DNA of 64,000 nt from Axinella damicornis (GCA_963931865.1 OZ007511.1:11793396-11857395); one strand, 5' to 3'. Shown: positions 1 to 30,313, counted from the stretch's first letter. Notes: generated by a model not told the origin, from the letters alone. A program made the numbers and translations.

Positions 1-744
1 TCAACGAGAATCATAGAGTCGATGAGCAACAACTAATCACGGTAAGCTAACGTTGCACGTTGAGTGCATGCTGCAATAATTTGCGTGTACTTTGGATTTG
101 CGAATGTTTACTAGTGGGACTGGTCGTTCAAAACACACGCGGTTGACATCCGCGGTTGACATCCAACGTGCTCAGCACAAATTGTGTTAGTCTCGTATAC
201 CACAAGGCAACCTTTGTTGCTGTAATGCTGTAATTGTTTTTACTGGTTGTTAACTTAGACCAATGCTCTCGCATTTGAATGGGCAAATGCTTCAATGATT
301 GAACTTTGAATGCATGCCATGCCTGCATATATATTTAGACAATAAGTATATGGAACTTGGCGTATATTCAGTATACATGCTTTTGCCTCCCTCAAAAATT
401 ATGTTCAGTGTTGCAGTCCCCTTTCATACTAAGTCCGTATAAGGGGTCCCATATCCCTCATGCTTATAAGCGCAATGCTGTCAATAGTGCTGCAGTAATT
501 TAAAGTAAGTCACTGATTATTGAACAACATGTAGCTAAATTCAAGATTCAAGAATCAAGAATCAAGATTCGATTCATTGATGAAGACCCTGTACAAATTA
601 TGCAAGTACAACAGCAAAACCGATACAGACAGGCACACAAACGGATCATATAATTATAAGTCCAATCCAATCTGTAGTTGACTGGGGCTGTCAAGGGAAC
701 CACAGTAGCTAGAGCTACGAAGTTTTCATCATAGGGGAGAGACT
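1..744. other. 5' flank without a recognisable gene
   Basis: No open frame here resembles a protein I know. The only structure noted is a short iteration of AAGATTCAAGAATC-like words near 540-572. Treated as non-coding. Confidence 0.6.
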
Positions 745-1500
745 TTGATATATATTTTCAGAACTTTACAGCAAGTCTGCATCTGCTTCCAGTCAGAAAT
801 TAGAGCTGATTTCCTGAACAAGTTACCCCGCTTAGGGGGGTTGTATATAATGCACTGTTTTATCCTAGCTATACTTGTTTCTCTGCTTTTTGCCGTTCTG
901 CTATCCCTATACAACTCTATTTCTACTCTCGCTTTTCTTTTAGAAGCTGGCGCATGCTTGTGATTTTGAGCTGAACCTATAGCGGTAGAAGTCCGTCTTC
1001 ATACGGCGCACTGCTCAGACTGTCAGAGTTCAAAGTTGCTTTGTGCGCATGCGTGCAAATAAGAAAATGGCGTCGGAAGTGAAACCATAGTTGTTGAGTG
1101 GGCTGTTTCAAGCGCCTCGTGAGACTTCAAAGCGATGGGAGGTCGTGCACTGCTCGGTGTTTTGAGCGAAAACAGTCGTGAGGGAGTGTCAGTCACACAA
1201 TTATCCCGTCTGAAGAAAGAAGAAGCCGCGGTTTGTCGACTGACTTCAAGTTCTCAGTGGTGCGCTAGCTAGCTAGCTACTTTTGGTGATGTTTTAGCTA
1301 TCACGGCACTGGTAGTCTTCTTGGTCAGGAAAACACTCGAAGATGAATGGTACGTTGTCATAAAGGCTTATACATAGTATGTAGCTATGTTGACCGTTTT
1401 TGAGGTGAGACTTGCGTCTCCGCTCAATCATTCCCCAGGACCAGGCTACTAGCTAGCTACATAATTAGCTCAGTATAGTCTGCCTACCGACTCTGTGATA
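745..1500 (+). repeat. Dispersed composite repeat, copy 1 (copy 2 at about 13080-13980)
   Basis: The first part (about 745-965) resembles one arm of the foldback element at 12917-13177, sharing GTTCTGCTATCCCTA-type words and a GGCGCATGC end. The second part (about 1030-1420) matches 13540-13925 in order: a GCGCATGCGT block, an ATGGCGT block, CATAGTTGTTGAGTGGGC, CACTGCTCGGT, AACACTCGAAGATGAA. Both copies end with CTACCGACTCTGTGATA (near 1485 and 13965). The ATGGCG start opens only a frame of a few codons. This could be a dispersed element, or a flank of this gene copied into its own intron. Confidence 0.7.
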
Positions 1501-2342
1501 GGTCTTGAATTTCAGTAGACAATTAACTTAGCTCACATATTACCGTAGCTACAATCAAGGGATTGTTGCTAGAAGTGCAGCTGCACTTGTGGCATTCCTT
1601 AGTTGCACGAGCTGTAGAAAGGCGGCTTCTCTTAGCTAGCTAATTGTTTACGCATCAGTATCTGCATGTCGGAATTGGAGACCCAGCTATGAAGCAGCAG
1701 CTGCAGTAAGTCTTGTTTGTTAAAGCAACCCTTCTATTGCAATGTAGCCTAGTGGTTCCTTCCTGTGAAGAATGGACAGCATTGTCTTCAGTTAGCTTCG
1801 TTCCCAGACTCTCCCATACACAAACTGTAAGCAACGAAAAGCTGGGTGATGGCCTGGGAACAAGGCTGACCTTTAGTTATGGGCAAGTAATAGTATGGTA
1901 GCTGCTGACTATGTTGCAAGAGTATAATCTAATCAGCATTGCATGAGCCAGTTCAGTTCAGTTCAGTTCAGTTCATTTTGATTTGATAACCCAGGAATGC
2001 CGCATCTCCAATACAGAAGGTTTTCATGCAGGTCCTGGGCCCCATTAACGGGGGATGGTGATGACATCATCACTGAACTCGCTTGAGTTACCATAAATGG
2101 CATTGCTCAAACTTGTTTTTCTGGAAAGGCAAAGGGCAAATTCCTTTTTTCAAGGCAAACCAGTTATGGCCATCACGTGGATTACACAGTGAGATATTAA
2201 ATGCTATAAAAATCAAAATGAACTGGTGGAATGTGATGACTGTTAGGACTGTAAGGGGGCTCAGGGGGTTCAAGGGGAGACTGGGATTGTACGGGGTTTG
2301 GATTTAGAAGACTAGTTCTTTCCTCCTCTACCTCCATTTAAT
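1501..2342. other. Non-coding flank with small repeats
   Basis: A 5-mer iteration TTCAG lies at about 1951-1976 and is followed by TTTTGATTTGATAACCCAGG. The same tail recurs at about 54908-54960, so it belongs to a dispersed repeat. About 1794-1868 is bounded by an imperfect inverted pair of the CTTCGTTCCCAGA / CCTGGGAACAAGG type seen many times in the window. No gene seen. Confidence 0.5.
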
Positions 2343-2346
2343 TAAG

Positions 2347-2435
2347 GTAGCATTATCCCTTTACCGTTAGGATACCTTTAACCGTCGGGGCCCCAACGGT
2401 TAAAGGTATCCTAACGGTAAAAGGGATAATCCTAC
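2347..2435. repeat. Near-perfect hairpin
   Basis: An inverted repeat with arms of about 40 bp meets at GGGGCCCC near 2389-2396. The left arm starts at the first CATTATCCCTTTA and the right arm ends GGGATAATCCTAC. Such structure fits a very short foldback element. No coding content. Confidence 0.85.
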
Positions 2436-3015
2436 ATTAAGTACAACCATCATGGTAATCACCCTTGTGAAGACAGATTAGGTTACAGTTACCCCAAACA
2501 TGGCGCTCCCTCGGCTTCTTCTCTGAAGGAACTTTATCCGAGATTTTTGCAGTCTAGCTCGGGAAACTTCATGCTTTTTGTCACCATGGTTGATGCACTA
2601 GGGAATATCACCAAATGTTGACCAGGGTTAATTTCACTCCTTGATATATCTAGGAGTGAAATTTCGTTGTATTTTGGCATAGACACTCATGCACAGGTAC
2701 ACTCACAAGTACGAAGGTCTGATGGGACACATTGATGTATTAATGGTTGGTGTTTCCTGCTTCTTCTCTGAAGGAACCTTCATCTCAAAATGCGATTGTT
2801 TGGCTGAATGTCCCGCCCAGTAATATGTTCACCGCTAGCGCATCCGATTATGCATGTTGTCTGATAATCAGTGGCTTGCTCTACTACTAATAGTTAGGCC
2901 TTTTGAGCAAAAGGCTGGTGGTCATAACGAATAATATTCATGGCGCATTTGTGGTATACCTTCACCCTAGAATTTGAACAGCTGGCTGCTTCAGACACGT
3001 TTCGGAGGAGCCAAT
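2436..3015. promoter_or_regulatory. Presumed upstream region and 5' UTR of the SRCR/LDLa receptor
   Basis: This is the sequence immediately before the signal-peptide ATG. A GCTTCTTCTCTGAAGGAAC phrase occurs twice (near 2514 and 2759), so the region contains a short internal duplication. I see no convincing TATA box and cannot place the transcription start, so the regulatory role is inferred from position only. Confidence 0.3.
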
Positions 3016-21348
<18,333 letters not shown>

Positions 21349-21906
21349 ACATGCAGTGGTGGTTACTATACTCATGCACGGTTAAACCCTATTTAATTTT
21401 ATATGGCCTACATTATTGAACAGGCAAGGACTTGATTATTAGAACTCAGTACATATAATATGTTCTGCATGTACACATATGCATGCATGTATTCACGTCA
21501 GAAATTATACAGAATTAATGTACATGTAGCTACTGGTCTGATACTTGCACAACCTATGCTTGGCCCTTGTTCAACAAAAAATCGTACCGTCCTTAATTCT
21601 TGCAGTATTGGTTTTGGCCACCTTACTTTAATGATGTACGTAAAACCACGATCATAAGCTTGATCTGTCAAAACTGTCACTTCACCAGGTCCTGCTATGT
21701 TAATATAAGTTCAGGGTCTGCTGCACGGTAAGTAGCCTCGTTCCCAGGCCGTTTTGGGAGGGCCTGGGAACGAGGCTACATGGTAAGTAGTGACATTCTC
21801 ATATATTGAAGTGCTTGGTGCACTATCCTCATTCTCAGGCCGTGAGGTACGCGCGTCCTGGAACAAAGCTATGACATGGTGCACCTAGCTAGAGTTATTA
21901 TTATAC
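21349..21906. other. 3' flank of the receptor gene
   Basis: AT-rich sequence with no AATAAA close to the stop. A hairpin at 21732-21779 consists of GTAGCCTCGTTCCCAGGCC and its complement, a member of the commonest inverted-repeat family in this window. No gene seen. Confidence 0.55.
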
Positions 21907-21912
21907 TTAGGC

Positions 21913-22665
21913 ATGACAGGTAGCTATGTATTGTTGGCCAGTGAACGTAGCTATGTATTGTTGGCCAGTGAACGTAGCTATGTATTGTTGGCCAGTGAAC
22001 GTATACGTAGCTATGTATTGTTGGCCATTGAACGTAGCTATGTATTGTTGGCCAGTGAACGTAGCTATGTATTGTTGGCCAGTGAACGTAGCTACACATG
22101 TATGTATTGTTGGCCAGTGAACGTAGCTATGTATTGTTGGCCAGTGAACATAGCTATGTATTGTTGGCCAGTGAACATAGCTATGTATTGTTGGCCAGTG
22201 AACGTAGCTATGTATTGTTGGCCAGTGAACGTAGCTATGTATTGTTGGCCAGTGAACGTAGTATTGTTGGCCAGTGAACGTAGCTATGTATTGTTGGCCA
22301 GTGAACATAGCTATGTATTGTTGGCCAGTGAACGTAGCTATGTATTGTTGGCCAGTGAACGTAGCTATGTATTGTTGGCCAGTGAACGTATACGTAGCTA
22401 TGTATTGTTGGCCAGTGAACGTAGCTATGTATTGTTGGCCAGTGAACATATACGTAGCTATGTATTGTTGGCCAGTGAACGTATACGTAGCTATGTATTG
22501 TTGGCCAGTGAACGTAGCTATGTATTGTTGGCCAGTGAACGTATACGTAGCTATGTATTGTTGGCCAGTGAACGTAGCTATGTATTGTTGGCCAGTGAAC
22601 GTAGCTATGTATTGTTGGCCAGTGAACGTATATAGCTATGCATGTATTGTTGGCCAGTGAACGTA
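21913..22665. repeat. 27 bp minisatellite, about 27 copies
   Basis: Unit GTAGCTATGTATTGTTGGCC plus AGTGAAC. Several copies carry an extra GTATAC, and a few units are truncated. Both strands give long frames because 27 is divisible by three and the unit lacks stops; I reject these as genes. Confidence 0.95.
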
Positions 22666-22775
22666 GCTCTAGTCAGACCAAGGTCAAGTTCAGTAAAGCA
22701 ATCATGTTTTTCCAAAGTTGTGGAGTCACAAACCGTACCATGCATGCAGGTTTATAAAAACGACGTGGATATTGG

Positions 22776-22882
22776 TCCGGCAGGAAGTACATACTTTAGG
22801 TATAGGTACCGGAAACACGCGTGCATCTAGAACAGGCCCTGGCCCTAATATACCCTAACCCATTGCCCTACTTCCTGCCGGA
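22776..22882. mobile_element. Short inverted-repeat element
   Basis: Ends TCCGGCAGGAAGTA (22776) and TACTTCCTGCCGGA (22869-22882) are perfect 14 bp inverted repeats. The interior (GGCCCTGGCCCTAATATACC) recurs at about 39325-39365, which is therefore a second, partly lost copy. Confidence 0.75.
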
Positions 22883-23099
22883 CAAATATCCCTTCAATTA
22901 AGTTGGTCACTCACGTTGCAGTAGTCGGGGGCAGTGGAAGATATATTATAGTAGAGTAGGGGCTGGGGCTGAAGCATGGTGCACCTAGCTCTTCATACCA
23001 CGGCCCCATGCATGCTAAGGTGGGATTCATTTGTTTTCCCATATCAGGAAGCTCTCACGTAACAGTCACTGATATACTGCCTTTATGGTACATTTATGT

Positions 23100-23470
23100 T
23101 GGAAGGGGGAGATGGGTGATCGAGGGGGTGTAGCAGTAGCAGCCAGGGGGAGTAGCAGGGGAGTAGCAGCTAGAGGGTGGGTGAGGGGGAGTAGCAGCCA
23201 GGGGATGGGTGAGGGGGTGTAGCAAGGGATGGGTGAGGGGGTGTAGCAAGGGATGGGTGAGGGGGTGTAGCAGCCAGGGGATGGGTGAGGGGGTGTAGCA
23301 AGGGATGGGTGAGGGGGTGTAGCAGGGGATGGGTGAAAGGGTGTAGCAAGCAGGGGAATTGGTGAGGGGGTGTAGCAGGGGAGTAGCAGCCAGGGGATTT
23401 AGTGAGGGGGTGTAGCAGGGGATGGGTCTGAGGGAGTGTAGCAGGGGATCAGTGAAGGGGTGCACGCAAA
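23100..23470. repeat. Degenerate G-rich minisatellite
   Basis: Irregular repeats of GGATGGGTGAGGGGGTGTAGCA, about 24 bp, with longer variants that add GCCAGGG or GGGAGTAGCAG. The G-rich strand is the plus strand. Confidence 0.9.
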
Positions 23471-23806
23471 TGAGCCTTTGGGGTGAAGACAGTGTGATAG
23501 GAGCTATATAATTTATGGTGGCATTCCTGAAACATGCCAACATTATTATACAAGTGCACAGCATCCAGCACACACAACATAACAATAATTCAATGTCTGC
23601 TATAGTATGATCGTACCAGTCAAGTATGTTCTACGTCTTGATGGATTCCAGGCTGCCCTTGACAGAGTGAATATTCTGTTTCCAGGAAGACAAGTGCTCA
23701 CGAAGAAATTTCCAATGCTCTAAGTCAAAAGTACGATGAACTGAACTCCTGAAACAGATCAAACAGTATAAGAATTAGTCACACCTTCACAAGCAGTGAG
23801 GGGAGT

Positions 23807-24761
23807 AGCCTCGTACCCAGGCCCACGCGCGGAACGTGGAAGAGGGCCTGGTGACACTTGGCAAAATTCCCGCATGTGCTCAGTCAGCATAATTTGTGTA
23901 AGCGATTACATTCCTTACTTGGATGCATTTGAATTCACGCGGCAGGTAGCCTGTTAGTGACGGTTAAGTAGTGGTCAAAATAAAGTTTACGTTCCGTGAT
24001 CGTACAACGATAGTTCTACGATCGTTCTACGGTCCGTTCCGTTATTACACAATCTGTTGTACTACAGTTGCTGACTCAGCAATTATCGCCGTCCCAAGCA
24101 AGGCTTGTCGACCTTTATCTCCGGTTACAAGTAAGCTACAGACAAGGAGCAAACGCCAGCGTATAGTCAATGCCTTCCAATAAGGCATATTTAAAAACCA
24201 GCCAAGCCATTCGACGGATATGCAAGTTCCAACAACTTTCGCCTTGGTGGGCGGGGTTTCAGCAGTGATCAATCGCATTGCCGCTGTATCTCCGGTTCTG
24301 CGAAAGTTGCGGACATCGAACAAAGACCAGCAGGGAGAGAGATCCAGGGTCTAAAACATAACCCAGGTAGAACAGCGTCGGACATAGGCTGCATCCGCTG
24401 TAAGCGTTAAACGCTTGCGTACTGTAAAACGATGCGATAAACGCTGACGTAATAATATCTTAACACCGTTTTCTGAACCGTTTTCGCACCGTAGAACAAT
24501 CGTTGCACGATCGTTTTACGATTACGGAACGTAAACTTTATTTTGACCACAACTGTAAGTAGAAAGTCCTTGCCAAGGAGCGATCAGAAATGAGTCTTGA
24601 AGGCTAGAACAGCGGTTTTATCAAACGGCTACACTTTACACACAGTAAAGAATGATTCGCCTACCTGAAATCAAGACTGCTGAGCTCAGCACATACGGAA
24701 ATTTTGCCAAGTGTCACCAGGCCCACTTCCACATTCCGCGTGTGGGCCTGGGAACGAGGCT
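23807..24761. mobile_element. Nested foldback transposon
   Basis: Outer inverted ends are AGCCTCGTACCCAGGCCCAC at 23807 and the complement ending GGGAACGAGGCT at 24761, continuing with TGACACTTGGCAAAATT on the inner side. Inside, a second inverted pair runs from 23971 (GTGGTCAAAATAAAGTTTAC) to 24550. So one inverted-repeat element sits within another. The inner arms contain iterated ACGATCGT words. No transposase frame. Confidence 0.8.
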
Positions 24762-24952
24762 GTGGGGAGAGGGTGGACAATCTTACCAATGCAAACTAAA
24801 GCCTTTAGGCTAATTCAACTTTCCCACTTTCCCCCCATTTAGCATGCCAGGCCCAGAGTAATGCTGTGACATATTGAAACTGGAAGTGGCAATTAACGAC
24901 CAGGAAATATGCTGGGTAAACTATGATAAGCACTTCAACTATGCTCTCCTCA

Positions 24953-25041
24953 TTCCAAGGCCTGCACCCAGATTTTATCTCGCAGCCGTGGAGAGTTTCC
25001 TCCACGGCTGCGAGATAAAGTCTGGGTGGAGGCCTAGGGAC
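24953..25041. repeat. Hairpin
   Basis: Inverted arms of about 40 bp around GAGAGTTTCCTC; inner arms read TCTCGCAGCCGTGGA and its complement. The outer ends (CCAAGGCCT / AGGCCTAGG) relate it to the CTCGTTCCCAGGC family. Confidence 0.8.
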
Positions 25042-25303
25042 GAAGCTACTTCTTGTTTCTGTCCATAGCTCAGCAGATACTTACGTTACGATTACTCTCT
25101 GGCTGACTTGGTTAATCCTAGCCTCAACCAGTTTCAGTCGAATTGCTGTGTAAGAGACAGAGGAGGTAGGTTATAGCACACATGCAATCATATGGAAGGA
25201 GCACAATTAGGCTAACTACCGTGGCCCACCACGTGCGGGCACAGAGCAGACATAACCACAAGTACACAAACTCCACGTTATGTGATATGCTTGCCCAAGT
25301 GTA

Positions 25304-25333
25304 GCTAGCCTCGAACCCAGGTTCGAGGCTAGC
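25304..25333. repeat. Small palindrome of the CTCGTTCCCAGGC family
   Basis: GCTAGCCTCGAACC followed by its complement GGTTCGAGGCTAGC around CA. Probably a footprint or a minimal member of the family. Confidence 0.7.
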
Positions 25334-25689
25334 CCAAGTGTATCTAATGTGGCAGTCCCGGGTAGAAACAAACACTATTCCACCTTGGTCAAAAATGAAT
25401 TAGTAATGCTAATCGAAGCAGGGCCTGAAAGTTAGTCACCCTCACATGCAATCTAATGTCTCTTTATCCCAACCAGGTATATCAGTCACAAGCTTCGTTT
25501 GTAGCTACTATTCGAAGGAAGTGCCTGAGAGTGGTAGTGAAGTTCCTTACCCTCTAGAATGACCATCTCCACCTCCTCAATCGGGAGGTTCAGTTCCAAG
25601 CAGAGAGCCGAGAAGGACACCTCGCTCGACTCCACTGCTAGACTGGTCAGCGTCAGTAGACGCAACTTGTGGACACAGTAGCTGTGGTC

Positions 25690-27375
25690 TAGACTGCAGG
25701 GGAAGAATATAAGCTCAGGTACTACACTGCACAGACGATGATCGATCAAGTCACCAGAGTCAGGACAGGCACAAGCTCAGGTACTACACTGCACTGACGA
25801 TGATCGATCAAGTCACCAGAATCAGGACAGGCACAAGCTCAGGTACTACATTGCACTGAAGGTGATTGATCAAGCCACCAGAATCAGGACAGGCACAAGC
25901 TCAGGTGCTACATTGCACTGACGATGTTCGATCAAGTCACCAGAATCAGGACAGGCACAAGCTCAGGTACTACATTGCACTGACGATGATCGATCAAGTC
26001 ACCAGAATCAGGACAGGCACAAGCTCAGGTACTACACTGCACAGACGATGATCGATCAAGTCACCAGAATCAGGACAGGCACAAGCTCAGGTACTACATT
26101 GCACTGACGATGATCGATCAAGTCACCAGAATTAGGACAGGCACAAGCTCAGGTACTACATTGCACTGACGATGATCGATCAAGTCAGGACAGGCACAAG
26201 CTCAGGTACTACACTGCACTGACGATGATCGATCAAGTCACCAGAATCAGGACAGGCACAAGCTCAGGTACTACATTGCACTGACGATGATCGATCAAGT
26301 CACCAGAATCAGGACAGGCACAAGCTCAGGTACTACATTGCACTGACGATGATCGATCAAGTCACCAGAATCAGGACAGGAACAAGCTCAGGTACTACAC
26401 TGCACTGACGATGATCGATCAAGTCACCAGAATCAGGACAGGCACAAGCTCAGGTACTATATTGTGTGATCGATCATGTCACCAGAATCAGGACAGGCAC
26501 AAGCTCAGGTACTACATTGCACTGACGATGATCGATCAAGTCACCAGAATCAGGACAGGCACAAGCTCAGGTACTACATTGCACTGACGATGATCGATCA
26601 AGTCAGGACAGGCACAAGCTCAGGTACTACACTGCACTGACGATGATCGATCAAGTCACCAGAATCAGGACAGGCACAAGCTCAGGTACTACATTGCACT
26701 GACGATGATCGATCAAGTCACCAGAATCAGGACAGGCACAAGCTCAGGTACTACATTGCACTGACGATGATCGATCAAGTCACCAGAATCAGGACAGGAA
26801 CAAGCTCAGGTACTACACTGCACTGACGATGATCGATCAAGTCACCAGAATCAGGACAGGCACAAGCTCAGGTACTATATTGTGTGATCGATCATGTCAC
26901 CAGAATCAGGACAGGCACAAGATCAGGTACTATATTGCGTGATCGATCACGTCACCAGAATCAGGACAGGCACAAGCTCAGGTACTACATTGCACTGATG
27001 ATGATCGATCAAGTCACCAGAATCAGGACAGGCACAAGCTCAGGTACTACACTGCACTGACGATGATTGATCAAGTCACCAGAATCAGGACAGGCACAAG
27101 CTCAGGTACTACATTGCACAGAGATGATCGATCAAGTCACCAGAATCAGGACGGGCACAAGCTCAGGTACTACATTGCACTGACGATGGTCGATCAAGTC
27201 ACCAGAATCAGGACAGGCACAAGCTCAGGTACTACATTGCACTGAAGGTGATCGATCATGTCACCAAAATCAGGACAGGCACAAGCTCAGGTACTACATT
27301 GTGTGATCGATCATGTCACCAGAATCAGGACAGGCACAAGCTCAGGTACTACATTGCTGATGATGATCGATCATA
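25690..27375 (+). repeat. 62 bp satellite, about 27 copies, with 418 bp higher-order period
   Basis: Unit begins ACAAGCTCAGGTACTACATT and includes GATGATCGATCAAGTCACC and AGAATCAGGACAGGC. Variant copies (a short one with CAAGTCAGGACAGG, a GGAACAAGC variant, a TATATTGTGTGATC variant) recur in the same order 418 bp apart, for example at 26181 and 26599, and at 26461 and 26879. That shows block duplication within the array. No spacers, so not CRISPR. Confidence 0.95.
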
Positions 27376-27586
27376 TTATCAGAAGTGGTAGGCCAGGCAG
27401 GTGTGTGATTCTTCATGCACATGTATCTCCTACACAAAAAGCAAAGTTTCATGGTTAGGGCCACTGAGTAGCTGTCATAAATATGCAAGTACCCTCTGCC
27501 ATGTTCATTAGTTGCTTTTGCATACCATACTCGAGTGCTATTAGGCGCATGCGCCTATATCTCCACAGGAAGGGAATATGCACTGA

Positions 27587-28117
27587 TACCATAGTGTCCC
27601 GCTAATACGCCCCTTCGAAAATACGTCCTCCCCCTCTTTTTCGCCCACAGGGTAGTTTGACTTGTTATCACGCCCCCCTGGTGAGCGTCTTCTGGAATAT
27701 CTAACCTTCACGTGCGCAACTCTCAGATCGAGTAGTCACCGTAGACACCGACGGTACAAGTCATCTCGCTGCCACTCTTCCGCAGGAAATTCCAGGAAAT
27801 GTTCCGTGGTTCATGACCGACAGTATTGCTGTTCTTGAGGAGGCATGGCTACAACAAAGTCGTCGTGAATGTTTATGTAGCTATGGCCCTCAAGTTGAAG
27901 TGGCAGCTCTTCTCGCCGATGTAGGGAGACCACGCACGATGACCACAAACAGTACTGGCGATCGTTTGTACTTTTGTAACTGTGAACATGAACCTTGGCA
28001 GTGTCATAAACGTAGCAATACTTTTTGAGGGGGCGTATAATTGCGTACTCGAAATACGCCCCCTCCCCTCTTTGGTAGTGTACAAAATAGGGGGCATATT
28101 AACGGGACACTACGGTA
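27587..28117. mobile_element. Inverted-repeat element, TACCGTAGTGTCCC family, copy A
   Basis: Ends TACCATAGTGTCCCGCTAAT and, inverted, GGGACACTACGGTA. Sub-terminal ATACGCCCC and CCCCCTCTTT blocks are mirrored on both sides. The interior has an open frame of about 100 codons (for example MTDSIAVLEE) that I do not recognise; the same region of copy B is broken by indels, so it is probably not under coding selection. Confidence 0.85.
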
Positions 28118-28277
28118 ATAACGAGATGCACTTGATTTAGAATGACATTCCTCAAATAGGATGTGTGCTTCATTTGGAATCATCTTTTTCAATCTACTTA
28201 GCTGAGATGAGAGTCGAACCTGCACCTAACAGTGAACATGCGCCTATAGGTGAGCTGCACCTAATCTCACACAAGGT

Positions 28278-28530
28278 ATGCTTGTTACAACCTTCTATTA
28301 CAACCATGCTGCTAGGCTGTGACAACCTTGTTCCTAGGCTGTGACAACATCCTTGCCTGGCTGTGACAACCTTGTTGCTAAGGCTGTGACAACCTTGTTA
28401 GAAGGCTGTGACAACTTTGCTATGACAACCTTATTGCTTAGGCTAGATAACCTGATAATCATTGGTGCTTGGCTATGACAACCTGTTGCTAGGCTATGAT
28501 AACGTTGATGCCAGGCTACGACAAGGTTCT
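28278..28530 (+). repeat. Degenerate ~26 bp tandem repeat
   Basis: Imperfect copies of GGCTGTGACAACCTTGTTGC, about nine, decaying toward the right end. No coding content. Confidence 0.8.
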
Positions 28531-28560
28531 TGCAAAAGGGGTGGCATTTCTATATCTATA

Positions 28561-28825
28561 CAAGTGTAAAAAGCATTAAAAATATATGGAGATGTAGGGA
28601 TAACAGAACAGCAAAAAGTATGAAGACAAGCAGGGATGATGGCATAAAACAGTTCAGTATACAACACCATCTTACATATCTTTACCCATAATACATGTAT
28701 AATGAGAAAAGTATGTAGGGTGTTGTATACTGAACTGTTTTATGCCATCATCCCTGCTTGTTTTCATACTTTTTGCTGTTCTGTTATCCCTACATCTCCA
28801 TACATTTTCATGCTTTTTACACTTG
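28561..28825. mobile_element. Foldback element, second full copy
   Basis: Arms of about 110 bp: the left begins CAAGTGTAAAAAGC at 28561, the right ends with its complement at 28825. The loop region near 28680-28705 holds TATCTTTACCCATAATA, close in wording to the loop of the element at 12917-13177. Same family, different outermost bases. Confidence 0.85.
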
Positions 28826-29070
28826 GCAACAAACAACAGCCTGAGAGTATGTGAGCAATATTCTCAAGTCAGCTGTTTCTAGCACTTACACTTCAAACAA
28901 GAGAATGGCCCACCTGGCTCCAACCAAGGGTTATTCATGACCAAGCCCCAGCTGCAGCCAATGCTGCTTGCAATCACCCACCCCCCTTGTCTCATCATTT
29001 TCATCAGAACCTATCTTCAGAGAGCATTGCCAGATGTGACATCATGAAGCTCAAAGTCTCACGACACATT

Positions 29071-29640
29071 TACCGTAGTGTCCCACTAATACGCCCCCTT
29101 CGAAAATACGCCCTCCCCCTCTTTTTCGCCCAAGTTCCTGCACAGGGTAGTTTGACTCGTTATAACGCCCCCTGGTTAGCGTCTTCTGGATCATGGAATA
29201 TCTAACCTACACGTGCGCAACTTCGCTATATAGCTCTCAGATCGAGTATAGTAGTCACCGTTGACACCGACGGTACCAGTCTAGTCATCTCGCTGCCACT
29301 TTTCCGCAGGAAATACTAAGAAATGTTCCGTGGTTCATGACCGACAGTATTGCTGTTCTAGAGGATGGCTACAACGAAGTCAACGAAGTCATCGTGAATG
29401 TTTATATGGCCCTCGAGTTGAATGTAGGGAGATGTAGAGAGACCACGCATGATGACCACGAACAGTACTGGCGATCGTTTGTACTTTTGTAACTGTGAAC
29501 ATGGTGTCATAAACGTAGCAAAACGTTTTGAGGGGGCATATAATCGAGACTACTTGCGTACTCGAAAATATGCCCCCTCCCCTCTTTGGGCAGGATGTAG
29601 TGTACCAAATAGGGGGGCGTATTAACAGGACACTACGGTA
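29071..29640. mobile_element. Inverted-repeat element, TACCGTAGTGTCCC family, copy B
   Basis: Ends TACCGTAGTGTCCCACTAAT and GGACACTACGGTA. Interior matches copy A through GACCGACAGTATTGCTGTTC and GTACTTTTGTAACTGTGAAC but with several indels. Both copies lie within 2.1 kb and in the same orientation. Confidence 0.85.
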
Positions 29641-30011
29641 ATTATGCATCATTGGTTGGTAAAGGGCTAATGCCCCATAGTGTGGACCAACTGAAGTTTG
29701 TAGATGTCTCAAATTACATATTGCAAGCTACTTCTACAATATTCATATCCCGTTCAGTCCCATCCCATTACTAATTACAAATGATAACGTACTGCAGGTC
29801 TGGAACTCATCCCAAAAAGAGTTAAGGAATACCATGACTACCATCAACATAATGAGTTTCATAACATGATGGATGAAGATGACAGTACCAACATCTGGTT
29901 GTGTTTGCTTTGCACCACCAGAAACACGATGATGATAAGATTTCCAGAAGATGAGGAGAAGCAGGAACACACATCAGAGGACCCATCTGAACTCTGTTTG
30001 ATAACATCACT
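29641..30011. other. Spacer without recognisable gene
   Basis: It contains the start of a 113-codon plus-strand frame (29866-30207) and overlapping minus frames. None has a domain I know, and the plus frame runs on into the inverted-repeat element that follows, so I do not call a gene. Confidence 0.4.
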
Positions 30012-30313
30012 TGGTGCTACCAAGGGCGTATCGAGCCGCCGAAGGGCATGTAACTCCGCAAACGGCATAAACCAAATCGATTCTATTTTTAGAAATCACG
30101 TGCTACATTGTTTATTTCATATCTGCGGCGCGCGCAGCTCTGGCATGCTAACCGCGCTAGTCACAGCCACAGTTCCTGAAAATATTCATTCTCTAGTAAG
30201 TCAATGAACTTCTATCTAAACTCACTGCTGTTACCCTGGATGACGCTTACCACTGCCTTCTCCTTGCCTCAGTTTCGCCAACGAGCCGTTAGGGTCGATG
30301 CGCCCTTGGTGCT
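30012..30313. mobile_element. Short inverted-repeat element
   Basis: Left end GGTGCTACCAAGGGCGTATC and right end GCGCCCTTGGTGCTA are imperfect inverted repeats about 300 bp apart. The centre is GC-rich (CTGCGGCGCGCGCAG, itself a palindrome, near 30122). Confidence 0.6.

Noticed and set aside
21907..22660. Long overlapping frames (SYVLLASER and FTGQQYIAT repeats) on both strands
   Set aside because: Artefacts of a 27 bp minisatellite lacking stop codons; both strands open at once argues against coding.
23094..23585. 163-codon minus frame of Tyr-Thr-Pro-Ser repeats
   Set aside because: Reads through the degenerate G-rich minisatellite; not a gene.
25690..27375. CRISPR-like array
   Set aside because: Units are contiguous 62 bp repeats with no unique spacers, and the DNA is animal.
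29866..30207. 113-codon plus frame
   Set aside because: No domain recognised, and it crosses into a short inverted-repeat element.
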